Below are positions 1-6,126 of a stretch of DNA of 6,126 nt, piece by piece. A program made the position numbers and the translations under genes. The stretch's first letter is position 1. The number at the start of each line of letters is the position of its first letter. Source of the DNA: Bacteroidota bacterium (GTDB taxonomy: Bacteria > Bacteroidota > Bacteroidia > M30B66); contig JAGQVC010000113.1 of assembly GCA_020438185.1 (NCBI GenBank), forward strand, positions 1 through 6,126, in the 5' to 3' direction. A model generated the notes under the pieces. It did not search any database and was not told the DNA's origin. It saw only the letters and a list, made by a program, of their open reading frames with translations.

Positions 1-2
1 GA

Positions 3-74
3 AATTATTTTCTGGTTATTTCAGGACCACAGGGCTTTAAAATGGCCAGACAGGTGCTGATCAGAAGAGACTAA
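3..74 (+). CDS. possible 3' end of an unrecognised plus-strand gene (partial)
   Basis: Frame 3 is open from the left edge to a TAA at 72-74 and would encode the last 23 residues of a protein, ending in a basic tail (MARQVLIRRD). The reason to suspect a gene here is the plus-strand terminator 26 bases further on, which needs an incoming transcript. The other two plus frames close earlier, at 38-40 and 58-60. A frame 1 tail ending at position 60 is also possible. Too little is visible to name a family, and the choice of frame is an inference. Confidence 0.3.
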   Translation, partial: NYFLVISGPQGFKMARQVLIRRD

Positions 75-100
75 AAGTCTTGTGTGCTGGTTTGTTTGTT

Positions 101-134
101 GAGGTTGTCGGCATTAGCGGGCAACCTCTTTTTT
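101..134 (+). terminator. rho-independent terminator, plus strand
   Basis: GAGGTTG at 101-107 pairs perfectly with CAACCTC at 122-128. The stem can continue inward through T108-G121 and C109-G120, then across one mismatch to GC/GC closing an ATTA loop at 113-116. Six T residues follow at 129-134. Read on the minus strand, the hairpin is followed by AACAAACAAA and not by a T run, so it is oriented to stop plus-strand transcription arriving from the left. Its T tract overlaps the stop codon of the convergent TPR gene. Confidence 0.8.
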
Positions 135-1983
135 ACTGAATCTGATCGCCGCGCAGGTATCTGAACCGCCTTCGGGCTTCTTCCACATAAAGCGATCCCG
201 GATATTCCGTCATCAGCTTTTTATACAATTCCATGGCTTCGGCCTTAGCGGCCGGATTCATCTCAGTGAGCCTCGCCAACTCAATCAGGGCATTATCGGC
301 GAGAATGTCCTCTCCGTACTGCTCACTTACCTTCTTAAATAATTCAGCGGCAAGTAAATAATTCTTCTGTCTCTTAGCAATTTCGGCCTTTCTGAATAGA
401 AGGTCATCGGCAAGAGTCGAACCCGGAAAATATTGCTCAAGCGAATCAAGGGTTGCCATTGCCATTTCTGTTTTGTTCTGGTACAACCACAAATCGGCAC
501 GCGAGAACATACGCAAAGCCTCGCCGGTTGTGTCATACACCAGGTTGTCGCCAATAAGCAGACTTAATTCCATGGCGTCATTGGCAATAAATTTTGAAGT
601 TGCGGCTTTCAGCACATCAAGCTGGGCTTTAGCCCAGTCAAAATCGCCCTTGTAATAAGCCAGTCTGGCATTTCTAAACTTAGCTTCCTGGCTCAGGGTG
701 TCAGGTTTCATTGCCTTTTCGATTTGCGAGTAAGTCAAAGTAGCCTCCCAAACATCGCCCGAAAGCAACTGAATATCTGCAACTTCCAGTTTGGCTTCGT
801 TTTGCATTCGCAGAGGTAATCCGCTGGCAGCTTTTGTAAAAGGGTCAAGCAGCACAAGAGCTCCTGAAGTGTCGCCCAGATAAAACGCTTTTAAGTGTGC
901 CAGACTTAAGGCAAGCTGCAATGCCGATTCTCCGTCGGTTGATATGGTATAGGCTTCCTGCAGGGCAGCCCGTGTTGCTTCAAGCTCTTCATTTGTGTAC
1001 GCCGGATTCTTCAAAAGCTTTTCGTACCCCGCCAGTGCTAATTCCTTTTTGGCAATAAAATACACGGGTGTGCTGCTTCCTTTGTCGATCAGGTAATTGA
1101 AACCTTCAACCGCAGCTTCGTAATGGTCGTTAGCCAGCGCAATCCTGGCAACCTGCAGAACTCTTCCTCCGCTTTCGCGGAGACGTTTATCAATGGCTTT
1201 GCTTTGGGTTACTGCAGCTCCAAAATCCTTTTTCTGAACGAACATCCAGATAAGCAAATCAGAAAAAATCAGTTGATCAGGGTTCCGTTGTACAGCCTTC
1301 AACAGGCGTTCCCGCAATTGTTCATAGTATTTTTCTCCCGGGTCGTTTACCAGTAAATCCTGCAACTTATTCTGAATCTGCTGAATGTATTGTTCCGAAC
1401 CACGGTCAATCAATCTGAAATATTCATCAAGCATTTTTCCGGCTTCGCCGGATGAGGCATAAATATCGGCCAGCTCAAGTTCGTAGGAATACCCTCCAAT
1501 GCTTTGTTTACGGGCTTCCTGATAGGTTCTTTCTGCAAGGCCGGTCTTCCTGCGAAGCAGATATGCATTGGCAAGCTCGCTAACCTGACGCTGATCTCTT
1601 AAATCGGCCTCTTTTAAAGCACGTTCGTATTGTTTTTCAGCTTTCGACTGTTCTTCCGTTTGCTCATAAACATAAGCCAGATCAACCAGCAATCCGGGTT
1701 GTCCGGGATGCTTCTTAATGTGTTTTGTAACAAGCCTTTCGGCTGATTTGCCATCCTTGAGTTGCAGATAGCAATTTAAAAGCTGGGTGTAATAAAAGGC
1801 AGTTGGCTCACGGTCGTACAGCCTTACGTACATATCGGCTGCCAAATCATATTGCTGCAATCCGTAATACTGTCCTGCCAGCTTTTCTTCCATGCCTTTA
1901 TCATCAGCCGGAGGCTGAGAAAAAAGGGCGGAGCCCACACTGCTAAGCGCCAAGACCAGAAAAAGCCTGAATAATAACTTCAT
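133..1983 (-). CDS. exported tetratricopeptide-repeat protein
   Basis: This encodes a 616-residue protein made almost entirely of TPR-like helical pairs. It begins with a signal peptide: MKLLFRLFLVLALS, then a likely cleavage near ALFS/QPP around residue 22. Helix-pair patterns with the usual small and aromatic residues (for example GQYYGLQQYDLAADMYVRLY) recur from about residue 35 to the C-terminus. The last 100 residues (ADDLLFRKAEIAKRQKNY, then LYKKLMTEYPGSLYVEEARR) resemble the TPR pairs of BamD/YbgF-type envelope proteins. I chose the ATG at 1983 because the signal peptide starts directly there; an in-frame TTG at 1992 would add only three residues. No Shine-Dalgarno is visible. TPR arrays bind other proteins, so a periplasmic or outer-membrane scaffold role is likely, but the partner cannot be read from the sequence. 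The gene stands alone between two terminators. No catalytic motif is seen. Confidence 0.9.
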   Translation of the reverse strand: MKLLFRLFLVLALSSVGSALFSQPPADDKGMEEKLAGQYYGLQQYDLAADMYVRLYDREPTAFYYTQLLNCYLQLKDGKSAERLVTKHIKKHPGQPGLLVDLAYVYEQTEEQSKAEKQYERALKEADLRDQRQVSELANAYLLRRKTGLAERTYQEARKQSIGGYSYELELADIYASSGEAGKMLDEYFRLIDRGSEQYIQQIQNKLQDLLVNDPGEKYYEQLRERLLKAVQRNPDQLIFSDLLIWMFVQKKDFGAAVTQSKAIDKRLRESGGRVLQVARIALANDHYEAAVEGFNYLIDKGSSTPVYFIAKKELALAGYEKLLKNPAYTNEELEATRAALQEAYTISTDGESALQLALSLAHLKAFYLGDTSGALVLLDPFTKAASGLPLRMQNEAKLEVADIQLLSGDVWEATLTYSQIEKAMKPDTLSQEAKFRNARLAYYKGDFDWAKAQLDVLKAATSKFIANDAMELSLLIGDNLVYDTTGEALRMFSRADLWLYQNKTEMAMATLDSLEQYFPGSTLADDLLFRKAEIAKRQKNYLLAAELFKKVSEQYGEDILADNALIELARLTEMNPAAKAEAMELYKKLMTEYPGSLYVEEARRRFRYLRGDQIQ

Positions 1984-2065
1984 TGAAACCAATGCTAAAT
2001 AGCAAAACTCCGAAAATTCAACCTTATGAACGCAGCGGCGACTGGAAAGTTATTCATAATGCAAT

Positions 2066-2090
2066 AAAAAACCCCGGCTATTAACCGGGG
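2066..2090 (-). terminator. rho-independent terminator of the plug-domain gene
   Basis: On the minus strand CCCCGG (2090-2085) pairs with CCGGGG (2077-2072) around a seven-base loop and is followed by six T residues (2071-2066). It lies 44 bases past the stop codon of the gene at 2135-2824 and upstream of the TPR gene, so it should separate the two same-strand genes into distinct transcripts. Confidence 0.88.
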
Positions 2091-2134
2091 CTCCAACCAT
2101 GCTGATCCAAACCAAACGCAATCACACGTGCGAA

Positions 2135-2824
2135 TCAGAAAGATTTTGTATTGATAATAACCACTCCCGAAGTAGTGTCGCCGTATTGTGCGGGCACACC
2201 TCCTGTAATTACTACAACTTCTTCAATTCCGCGCTGTGGTATCTGCGGATCTCCAATCGCTTTAACGCCGTCAATCAGATACAGCGAAGCGCCTTCGCGC
2301 GAACCTGAAAAATGGAGTGCTCCCCCTTCATTTTGCATATAAACACGTGGCACCGTTGACGCAATCAGGCTTCCCAAATCTCTTGAACCTGCGGTTGATG
2401 TGATAACTTCCGCATCCAGCCTTTTCATGGTGCTGCAACCACCGGTACCAAGCAAATCATCCTTAAACCGATCCCAAACAATCACGGGTCCGTTATTCAT
2501 GCGCAATCCCAACTTACGGTCAAGAATGGTAATTTTATCTGAGCTGATTTTTACTTCCTCTACCTGAAGCGCAACAAAACCAACGGCAGATATCTTTACC
2601 GAATAGGTGCCCGACTGAATACCACCAATTAAAAAGTTACCATCCATATCGGCAATTACGCCGTATTGGCGTGCTCCCGATTCAGCTATTACAGCTGCCA
2701 GTGAAACCGGATCTCCGGTTTCTTCGCAAATAATTTTACCTCTCAGGGTTCCGGTGTTTCCCTGGCCCATTGCTGCTACTCCCAGCAGACAAAACAGGAC
2801 TCCAAATAAAAAGTGTGATTTCAT
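2135..2824 (-). CDS. secreted carboxypeptidase-regulatory-like/TonB plug domain protein lacking a barrel
   Basis: This encodes a 229-residue protein. Residues 1-20 form a signal peptide ending VAAMGQ. Residues about 25-105 are a carboxypeptidase-regulatory-like beta-sandwich (GTLRGKIICEETGDPVSLAA, then DGNFLIGGIQSGTYSVKISA and VGF), as found at the N-terminus of Bacteroidota SusC/TonB-dependent receptors. Residues about 130-228 match a TonB plug domain, with the typical stretch YLIDGVKAIGD, then IEEVVVITGGVPAQYGD and TTSGVVIINTK. In a receptor a 22-strand barrel of roughly 500-700 residues would follow; here a stop comes three residues after the plug signature and a terminator follows. The DNA after the stop reads for only 16 more codons and does not look like barrel, so a simple frameshift is unlikely. 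It may be a free plug-like partner of an outer-membrane or periplasmic complex; its function is unknown. ATG at 2824 fits the signal peptide, and a good promoter lies just upstream. Confidence 0.88.
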   Translation of the reverse strand: MKSHFLFGVLFCLLGVAAMGQGNTGTLRGKIICEETGDPVSLAAVIAESGARQYGVIADMDGNFLIGGIQSGTYSVKISAVGFVALQVEEVKISSDKITILDRKLGLRMNNGPVIVWDRFKDDLLGTGGCSTMKRLDAEVITSTAGSRDLGSLIASTVPRVYMQNEGGALHFSGSREGASLYLIDGVKAIGDPQIPQRGIEEVVVITGGVPAQYGDTTSGVVIINTKSF

Positions 2825-2845
2825 ACCTCATTGAATTGATTACAT

Positions 2846-2877
2846 CAAATTTAGGATGTACCTCAATCCTTCTCAAG
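2846..2877 (-). promoter_or_regulatory. Bacteroidota-type promoter for the plug-domain gene
   Basis: On the minus strand TAAATTTG (2853-2846) matches the -7 consensus TAnnTTTG exactly. A TTG (2876-2874) lies 20 bases upstream, in the expected -33 position. Transcription would begin near 2839, giving a leader of about 15 bases before the ATG at 2824. This is a motif match only. Confidence 0.65.
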
Positions 2878-2938
2878 AACATGTTTGCCTGATTATCGGG
2901 CTGTTTGGATGAAATTCACAATATTATTAACAAAATTC

Positions 2939-2969
2939 TTTGGAGTTTTATGCAATTTACCTACTTTTG
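2939..2969 (+). promoter_or_regulatory. Bacteroidota-type promoter for rplU-rpmA
   Basis: TTTG at 2939-2942 and TACTTTTG at 2962-2969 are separated by 19 bases and match both boxes of the Bacteroidota housekeeping promoter. Transcription would start near 2975, about 30 bases before the rplU ATG. Such a short leader leaves little room for a structured ribosomal-protein autoregulatory element. Its position also argues against any rplU start further upstream. Confidence 0.75.
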
Positions 2970-3004
2970 CGTCCCTTAAAAAATCAAGGTTAAATCCATT
3001 TATC

Positions 3005-3316
3005 ATGTACGCAATCGTAGATATCGCAGGTCAGCAGTTCAAAGTGGAGAAAGACCAGCAGATTTTCGTTCATCGTCTTGCTTCAGAAGAAGGAGCAAAG
3101 GTGGATTTCGATCAGGTTTTATTGATCGATAACAACGGAAAAGTGCAGGTTGGAACTCCCACCGTAAGCGGTGCATCAGTGAGCGCAAAAGTGCTCAGCC
3201 ATCTCAAAGGCGACAAGGTGATCGTCTTCAAAAAGAAACGTCGTAAAGGCTATCAGAAGTCAAACGGCCATCGTCAGCAATTCACTAAAATTCAAATCGA
3301 GTCAATCAAAGGCTAA
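3005..3316 (+). CDS. rplU: 50S ribosomal protein L21
   Basis: This encodes a 103-residue protein, the same length as E. coli L21. L21 binds 23S rRNA in the large ribosomal subunit. The family signatures are clear: the N-terminal MYAIVDIAGQQFKVEKDQ and the basic rRNA-binding segment KKKRRKGYQKSNGHRQQFTK (residues about 75-94), followed by IQIESIKG at the end. The ATG at 3005 is chosen because the protein then starts exactly as L21 does. The same frame stays open upstream to 2885, but those 40 codons overlap the promoter and encode nothing L21-like. No Shine-Dalgarno precedes the start, only an A-rich leader. rpmA follows after 12 bases, so the two are almost certainly co-transcribed and made in equal amounts. 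Confidence 0.98.
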   Translation: MYAIVDIAGQQFKVEKDQQIFVHRLASEEGAKVDFDQVLLIDNNGKVQVGTPTVSGASVSAKVLSHLKGDKVIVFKKKRRKGYQKSNGHRQQFTKIQIESIKG

Positions 3317-3328
3317 AAGCAGAACCTC

Positions 3329-3592
3329 ATGGCACACAAAAAAGGGGCGGGGAGCTCCAAAAACGGTCGCGAATCGCACAGCAAACGCCTTGGAGTTAAA
3401 ATCTTCGGAGGCCAGTTAGCCATCGCAGGCAACATTATCGTTCGCCAGCGTGGAACCAAACACCATCCGGGTGATAACGTAGGGATTGGTAAAGACCATA
3501 CCTTGTTTTCACTGGTTGACGGGACAGTTCAGTTCAACCGTCGTAAAGACAATAAATCATACGTTTCGGTGGTTCCGTTTAGCGGAGAATAA
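3329..3592 (+). CDS. rpmA: 50S ribosomal protein L27
   Basis: This encodes an 87-residue protein. L27 sits near the peptidyl-transferase centre, and its N-terminal tail reaches toward the tRNA acceptor ends. The sequence starts MAHKKGAGSSKNGRES and contains the conserved GNIIVRQRGTKHHPG and NVGIGKDHTLFSLVDG segments. The N-terminus begins directly with the mature AHKKG form, so it lacks the cleavable extension that Firmicutes L27 carries and that the Prp protease removes. It lies 12 bases after rplU and ends 25 bases before a strong terminator. In many bacteria obgE follows rpmA; here the unit stops after L27. Confidence 0.98.
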   Translation: MAHKKGAGSSKNGRESHSKRLGVKIFGGQLAIAGNIIVRQRGTKHHPGDNVGIGKDHTLFSLVDGTVQFNRRKDNKSYVSVVPFSGE

Positions 3593-3617
3593 TTACCAGA
3601 CAAAACCAAACTAAAAC

Positions 3618-3647
3618 AAAAAACCCGGACTATGTCCGGGTTTTTTT
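3618..3647. terminator. bidirectional rho-independent terminator between rpmA and the transglycosylase gene
   Basis: CCCGGAC (3624-3630) pairs with GTCCGGG (3634-3640) around a three-base TAT loop. Six A residues precede the stem (3618-3623) and seven T residues follow it (3641-3647), so the A/T flanks can extend the stem and each strand ends in a U run. It lies 25 bases after the rpmA stop and 15 bases from the stop of the convergent gene, so it can serve both. Confidence 0.92.
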
Positions 3648-3662
3648 ATGCCAAATCAATTC

Positions 3663-5183
3663 TTATTTCTTCACTTTTAATTTCATTCCCGGTTTAATTA
3701 CCGAGCGGGAGCTTAACCCGTTTAGTTTTCGCAGTTCATCCAGCGTCATTCCGTGATTAACCGAAATCTTCCATAAACTGTCCCCGGGTTTCACCTTATA
3801 AATTGTATAATCATCCTTCTGCTCTTTGGCAGGCTCTTCTTTTGTCTTTGTTTCGGTTTGCGGCGCCTCCTCCGAAGCTTCGTCGGGCACCAGCTCAGCA
3901 ATTCGCTCACGACCAACAGCCTCAGGCGAACTAACTTTTAGTTTTTGTCCGCGCAGCAGGCGCGACGATTTCATTTTATTCCATTTTTTAAGCTCATTCA
4001 CCGTTACCCCGTATTTACGGGCAATCATCGACAGGCTTTCGCCGGATCTTACTGTGTGAATTTTAACTTTTGATGGAACGTCTTTCTGCAAACTAAGGAG
4101 GCTGTCCATTCTGCTCTCCTGGGGAGATTTGTATGTATAAATGGTTTCCTCATTATTAATAAAGGTTGCAACCTTTTCCTTTGGCAAGGTAAGCACGTAA
4201 TGGTCGTCGGTAGCCGGAATCATATCGTGCAGGTAAGCCGGATTCAGGAATGCGATATCCTCCTCGGGCATGTCAAGAACCTGAGACAGCTGTTTGAATG
4301 TAACCTTCTTATTAATATGTACCGTGTCAATTTCAGAGAAAATCGCTTTCGGCATAATCGGATACAAGTTGTGTTCACGCGTATGGTTCATCACATAAAC
4401 AGCAGCGATAAATGCTGGCACGTAACCGGCGGTTTCCTTGGGAAGATAAGAGCGCAGTTGCCAATAGTCTGTCTTTCCGCCTGAACGGCGGATAGCTTTA
4501 TTTACATTTCCGGGTCCGGAGTTATAAGCAGCAAGCACCAGCGACCAATCCTTATAAATCGAATACAAATACTTCATGTAAATGCAGGCAGCTTCGGTCG
4601 ATTTGCGGGGATCGCAGCGCTCATCCACATAACTTGAAATATTCAATTTAAACAGCTTGGCGGTAGAGTACATAAATTGCCACAAGCCCTGTGCTCCAAC
4701 CCGGCTGCGTGCCGCAGGATTTAATGCCGATTCAACAATAGCCAGATATTTAAGTTCGAGTGGCATTTTATGTCTGGCCAGAGCCTCTTCAAACAAGGGA
4801 AAATACAATTCAGATAAGCCAATCATCCGGGCAACCTGCTCGCGCTTACGCTCGGCATACATACTAATGTAGGCCTGAACTTCCTTGTTGTATACCAGCT
4901 TAAATGGCGACTGGTTATCCAGTTTTTTGATGCGCTCGGCGATAACTTCAGGTGAGTATTTGGGTACCGAATCGGGCGAAAAACCAAAATTGCCGGGACG
5001 GCCAAATTCGCCTCCAAACCGGGTTGCTTCAAATAATTTAAGATATGCAAGACTATCCAGCGCCGCTGCAATCGGATCATCGGCCTGCAATTGCAGGCTG
5101 GTATCTCTCGATGAGCGCAGCGATTGTGCCTCAGTTGCCTGAAACACCACTATCGTCAAAACAAAAAATATCAAACGCTTCAT
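3663..5183 (-). CDS. MltD-like lytic transglycosylase with two LysM domains
   Basis: This encodes a 506-residue exported enzyme predicted to cleave the MurNAc-GlcNAc bond of peptidoglycan, forming 1,6-anhydro-MurNAc ends. Residues 1-19 are a signal peptide (MKRLIFFVLTIVVFQATEA). The SLT domain spans about 125-260. It has the catalytic Glu at about 151 within LAIVESALNP, the following GAQGLWQFM motif, and AAYNSGPGNV at about 218-227. Residues about 290-340 (VTFKQLSQVLDMPEEDIAFL) look like a degenerate LysM-type region, as in MltD. Two clear LysM modules follow at about 375-417 (HTVRSGESLSMIARKYGV) and 461-504 (YKVKPGDSLWKISVNHGM), joined by an acidic, Lys/Pro/Thr-rich linker; they would anchor the enzyme to the wall. 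There is no lipobox Cys, so it is probably periplasmic and not a lipoprotein. The ATG at 5183 is preferred because the signal peptide begins there; an in-frame TTG at 5216 would add 11 charged residues. All key residues are present. It is monocistronic. Confidence 0.95.
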   Translation of the reverse strand: MKRLIFFVLTIVVFQATEAQSLRSSRDTSLQLQADDPIAAALDSLAYLKLFEATRFGGEFGRPGNFGFSPDSVPKYSPEVIAERIKKLDNQSPFKLVYNKEVQAYISMYAERKREQVARMIGLSELYFPLFEEALARHKMPLELKYLAIVESALNPAARSRVGAQGLWQFMYSTAKLFKLNISSYVDERCDPRKSTEAACIYMKYLYSIYKDWSLVLAAYNSGPGNVNKAIRRSGGKTDYWQLRSYLPKETAGYVPAFIAAVYVMNHTREHNLYPIMPKAIFSEIDTVHINKKVTFKQLSQVLDMPEEDIAFLNPAYLHDMIPATDDHYVLTLPKEKVATFINNEETIYTYKSPQESRMDSLLSLQKDVPSKVKIHTVRSGESLSMIARKYGVTVNELKKWNKMKSSRLLRGQKLKVSSPEAVGRERIAELVPDEASEEAPQTETKTKEEPAKEQKDDYTIYKVKPGDSLWKISVNHGMTLDELRKLNGLSSRSVIKPGMKLKVKK

Positions 5184-5195
5184 GAAACACTTTAA

Positions 5196-5201
5196 CCTCC
5201 T
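5196..5201 (-). promoter_or_regulatory. AGGAGG, Shine-Dalgarno-like tract before the transglycosylase start
   Basis: On the minus strand a perfect AGGAGG ends 12 bases before the ATG at 5183. That spacing is longer than the usual 5-9 bases, and Bacteroidota rarely depend on Shine-Dalgarno pairing, so it may be coincidence. It favours the ATG at 5183 over the TTG at 5216, which lies upstream of the tract. Confidence 0.35.
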
Positions 5202-5250
5202 CAGATTTACCCGCAATAAAATAAACGCAAACTATTGCTGTGGGTTGCTT

Positions 5251-5279
5251 CAAACCTAAATGAAAATTTCAAATTCAAA
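5251..5279 (-). promoter_or_regulatory. candidate Bacteroidota-type promoter for the transglycosylase gene
   Basis: On the minus strand TAGGTTTG (5258-5251) matches TAnnTTTG, with TTTG (5279-5276) 17 bases upstream. Transcription from it would start near 5244 and give a leader of about 60 bases containing the AGGAGG tract. The region is A/T-rich, so a chance match is more likely here than for the other two promoters. Confidence 0.5.
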
Positions 5280-5417
5280 CCGTCTCAGTGGTCTAAATTC
5301 AACACAGGTTTGTTCACAAAGTTGAAAGAGTCTTTTTTAAATATTGTTTGGACCTCCTTTCAGCGAAAATCAATTGCTTTAAATTACAAATCAACTCTTG
5401 ATTTCACTTTGTTTTCA

Positions 5418-5448
5418 GCCCTTCGGGCGAATCATCCGCCTGCGGCGG
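5418..5448. repeat. pair of short GC-rich hairpins with three-base loops
   Basis: Two perfect hairpins stand seven bases apart. The first is GCCC (5418-5421), TTC loop, GGGC (5425-5428). The second is CCGCC (5436-5440), TGC loop, GGCGG (5444-5448). Read on the minus strand, the loops are GAA and GCA, each closed by a C-G pair. Neither hairpin is followed by a T run on either strand, so they do not look like standard terminators. They lie 22 bases beyond the stop of the membrane protein gene. They could be a dispersed REP-like element or a 3'-end stabiliser; which one cannot be told from a single copy. Confidence 0.5.
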
Positions 5449-5469
5449 GAATGAAAAACCCAGCCTCAC

Positions 5470-6126
5470 TTATTCCACCTCTGCAACGTATGGTTGAGGC
5501 GGAATTCTAAAAAACTGCTGATTCAATTCCGTTGTTTTAAGACTTCCGAAAAATCCGGGAGTAATAAAATTATCGGGCGAAGACAGGTCTGCGGCTTCAA
5601 ATTCTTCCTCACTCATTACCGAAATAGTGAAGCAGGAATCTTTTCCATAAACGGCACTGCTGTATAAAAGAGATTCGAAACATACAGGCCAGGGAACTTC
5701 AATAAGCTGCATATCAACCTGCGACGTTTTTAAACAAATTTTAGGTGCTGAATATTTTTGGTGAAGCTTATTCATGTAGGCAAGTCGCTCATCCATAAAC
5801 ATTGCTTTTTCAGAAATTCTTCCGAAACCAACCATAAAAACGATAATAATTGCCAATGCCTGAATTAAATTATTCCGTGTTTTTTTACTCACACAAATTA
5901 ATTCCATTGCCGGAGCGGCTACCGTAAAAGCCAAAGGCATAAAAGCCCGTTCCATCATCACATACGAATCGCCTTTATGATAAATGAGCATTGTAAAAAT
6001 TAATAAACCAACATTAAACAGGAGATAATAAGCAGCCCTCAGAAACATGCGCCGGCGAAGCATGCCGGCCAATGCAAGTACGAAAATGGTCCACAGAAAT
6101 AAATAAGTATGATTTAATTCATTAAA
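5470..6126 (-). CDS. multi-pass membrane protein, 3' part only (5' end outside the window)
   Basis: The last 218 codons of a minus-strand gene are visible. The frame stays open to the right edge, where it reads FNELNHTYLFLWTIFVLALA, so the TTG at 6072 is an internal Leu and not the start. Four hydrophobic segments are seen at about residues 8-22, 31-49, 62-78 and 87-102 of the visible part. Clusters of Arg/Lys follow the first (GMLRRRMFLR) and third (SKKTRNN) segments. After the fourth comes a soluble tail of about 115 residues without a recognised motif, ending PPQPYVAEVE. The layout (many membrane helices, then an extramembrane C-terminal tail) resembles GT-C-type glycosyltransferases and related Bacteroidota membrane proteins of unknown function, but no diagnostic residue is in view, so I do not assign a family. 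Confidence 0.8.
   Translation of the reverse strand, partial: FNELNHTYLFLWTIFVLALAGMLRRRMFLRAAYYLLFNVGLLIFTMLIYHKGDSYVMMERAFMPLAFTVAAPAMELICVSKKTRNNLIQALAIIIVFMVGFGRISEKAMFMDERLAYMNKLHQKYSAPKICLKTSQVDMQLIEVPWPVCFESLLYSSAVYGKDSCFTISVMSEEEFEAADLSSPDNFITPGFFGSLKTTELNQQFFRIPPQPYVAEVE

Noticed and set aside
68..80. Small palindrome AGACT-AAA-AGTCT
   Set aside because: It is an A/T-rich five-base stem with no T run and no context suggesting a function; it is likely chance.
1995..2021. Possible promoter for the TPR gene on the minus strand (TTG, 17 bases, TATTTAG)
   Set aside because: The -7 box departs from TAnnTTTG and the implied start would leave only about six bases before the ATG. The gene must have a promoter between 1984 and about 2066, since a terminator lies upstream, but I cannot place it with confidence.
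2885..3004. A 40-codon N-terminal extension of L21 in the same frame
   Set aside because: It overlaps the promoter at 2939-2969. L21 also begins at the MYAIVDIAG motif, encoded from 3005, and the resulting length matches the family.
133..5216. The idea that the TPR, plug and transglycosylase genes form one envelope system
   Set aside because: Each is separated by a terminator or by the divergent ribosomal operon, so there is no operon evidence. Being exported is the only visible common trait.
5235..5510. A 91-codon plus-strand reading frame across the intergenic region
   Set aside because: It starts over the transglycosylase promoter, runs through the hairpin pair and into the antisense of the membrane protein gene. 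It has no recognisable protein features.

Overview
The window looks like ordinary chromosomal DNA from a member of the Bacteroidota. Three things point there. Most gene starts lack a Shine-Dalgarno sequence. The recognisable promoters fit the Bacteroidota pattern (TTG or TTTG, then about 17-20 bases, then TAnnTTTG). The protein set is also typical: a secreted carboxypeptidase-regulatory-like/TonB-plug protein, a large exported TPR protein and a LysM-containing MltD-type transglycosylase. Base composition is moderate and even, and I see no insertion sequence, phage gene, tRNA, rRNA or CRISPR array.

Layout. Positions 1-74 may hold the last 23 codons of an unrecognised plus-strand gene, followed by a plus-strand terminator (101-134). 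This terminator faces, and slightly overlaps, the 3' end of a minus-strand gene for an exported 616-residue TPR protein (133-1983). Upstream of that gene, a minus-strand terminator (2066-2090) isolates it from the next minus-strand gene (2135-2824). That gene encodes a secreted protein with a carboxypeptidase-regulatory-like domain and a TonB plug domain but no beta-barrel. A divergent promoter pair (2846-2877 minus, 2939-2969 plus) separates it from the two-gene ribosomal protein unit rplU-rpmA (L21, L27; 3005-3592). This unit ends in a bidirectional terminator (3618-3647) shared with the convergent minus-strand MltD-like transglycosylase gene (3663-5183). That gene has its own promoter candidate and, unusually, an AGGAGG tract ahead of its start. 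After a 286-base intergenic stretch holding two small GC-rich hairpins, the window ends in the 3' part of a minus-strand membrane protein gene that runs off the right edge.

How the genes relate. L21 and L27 are both part of the large ribosomal subunit and are translated from one short message. The other three complete genes all encode exported proteins: a TPR scaffold, a plug-like outer-membrane or periplasmic protein, and a peptidoglycan-cleaving enzyme. Each appears to be its own transcription unit, so nothing in the sequence ties them into one pathway. I did not find a convincing new multi-gene system. The items most worth a second look are the barrel-less plug protein and the hairpin pair at 5418-5448.
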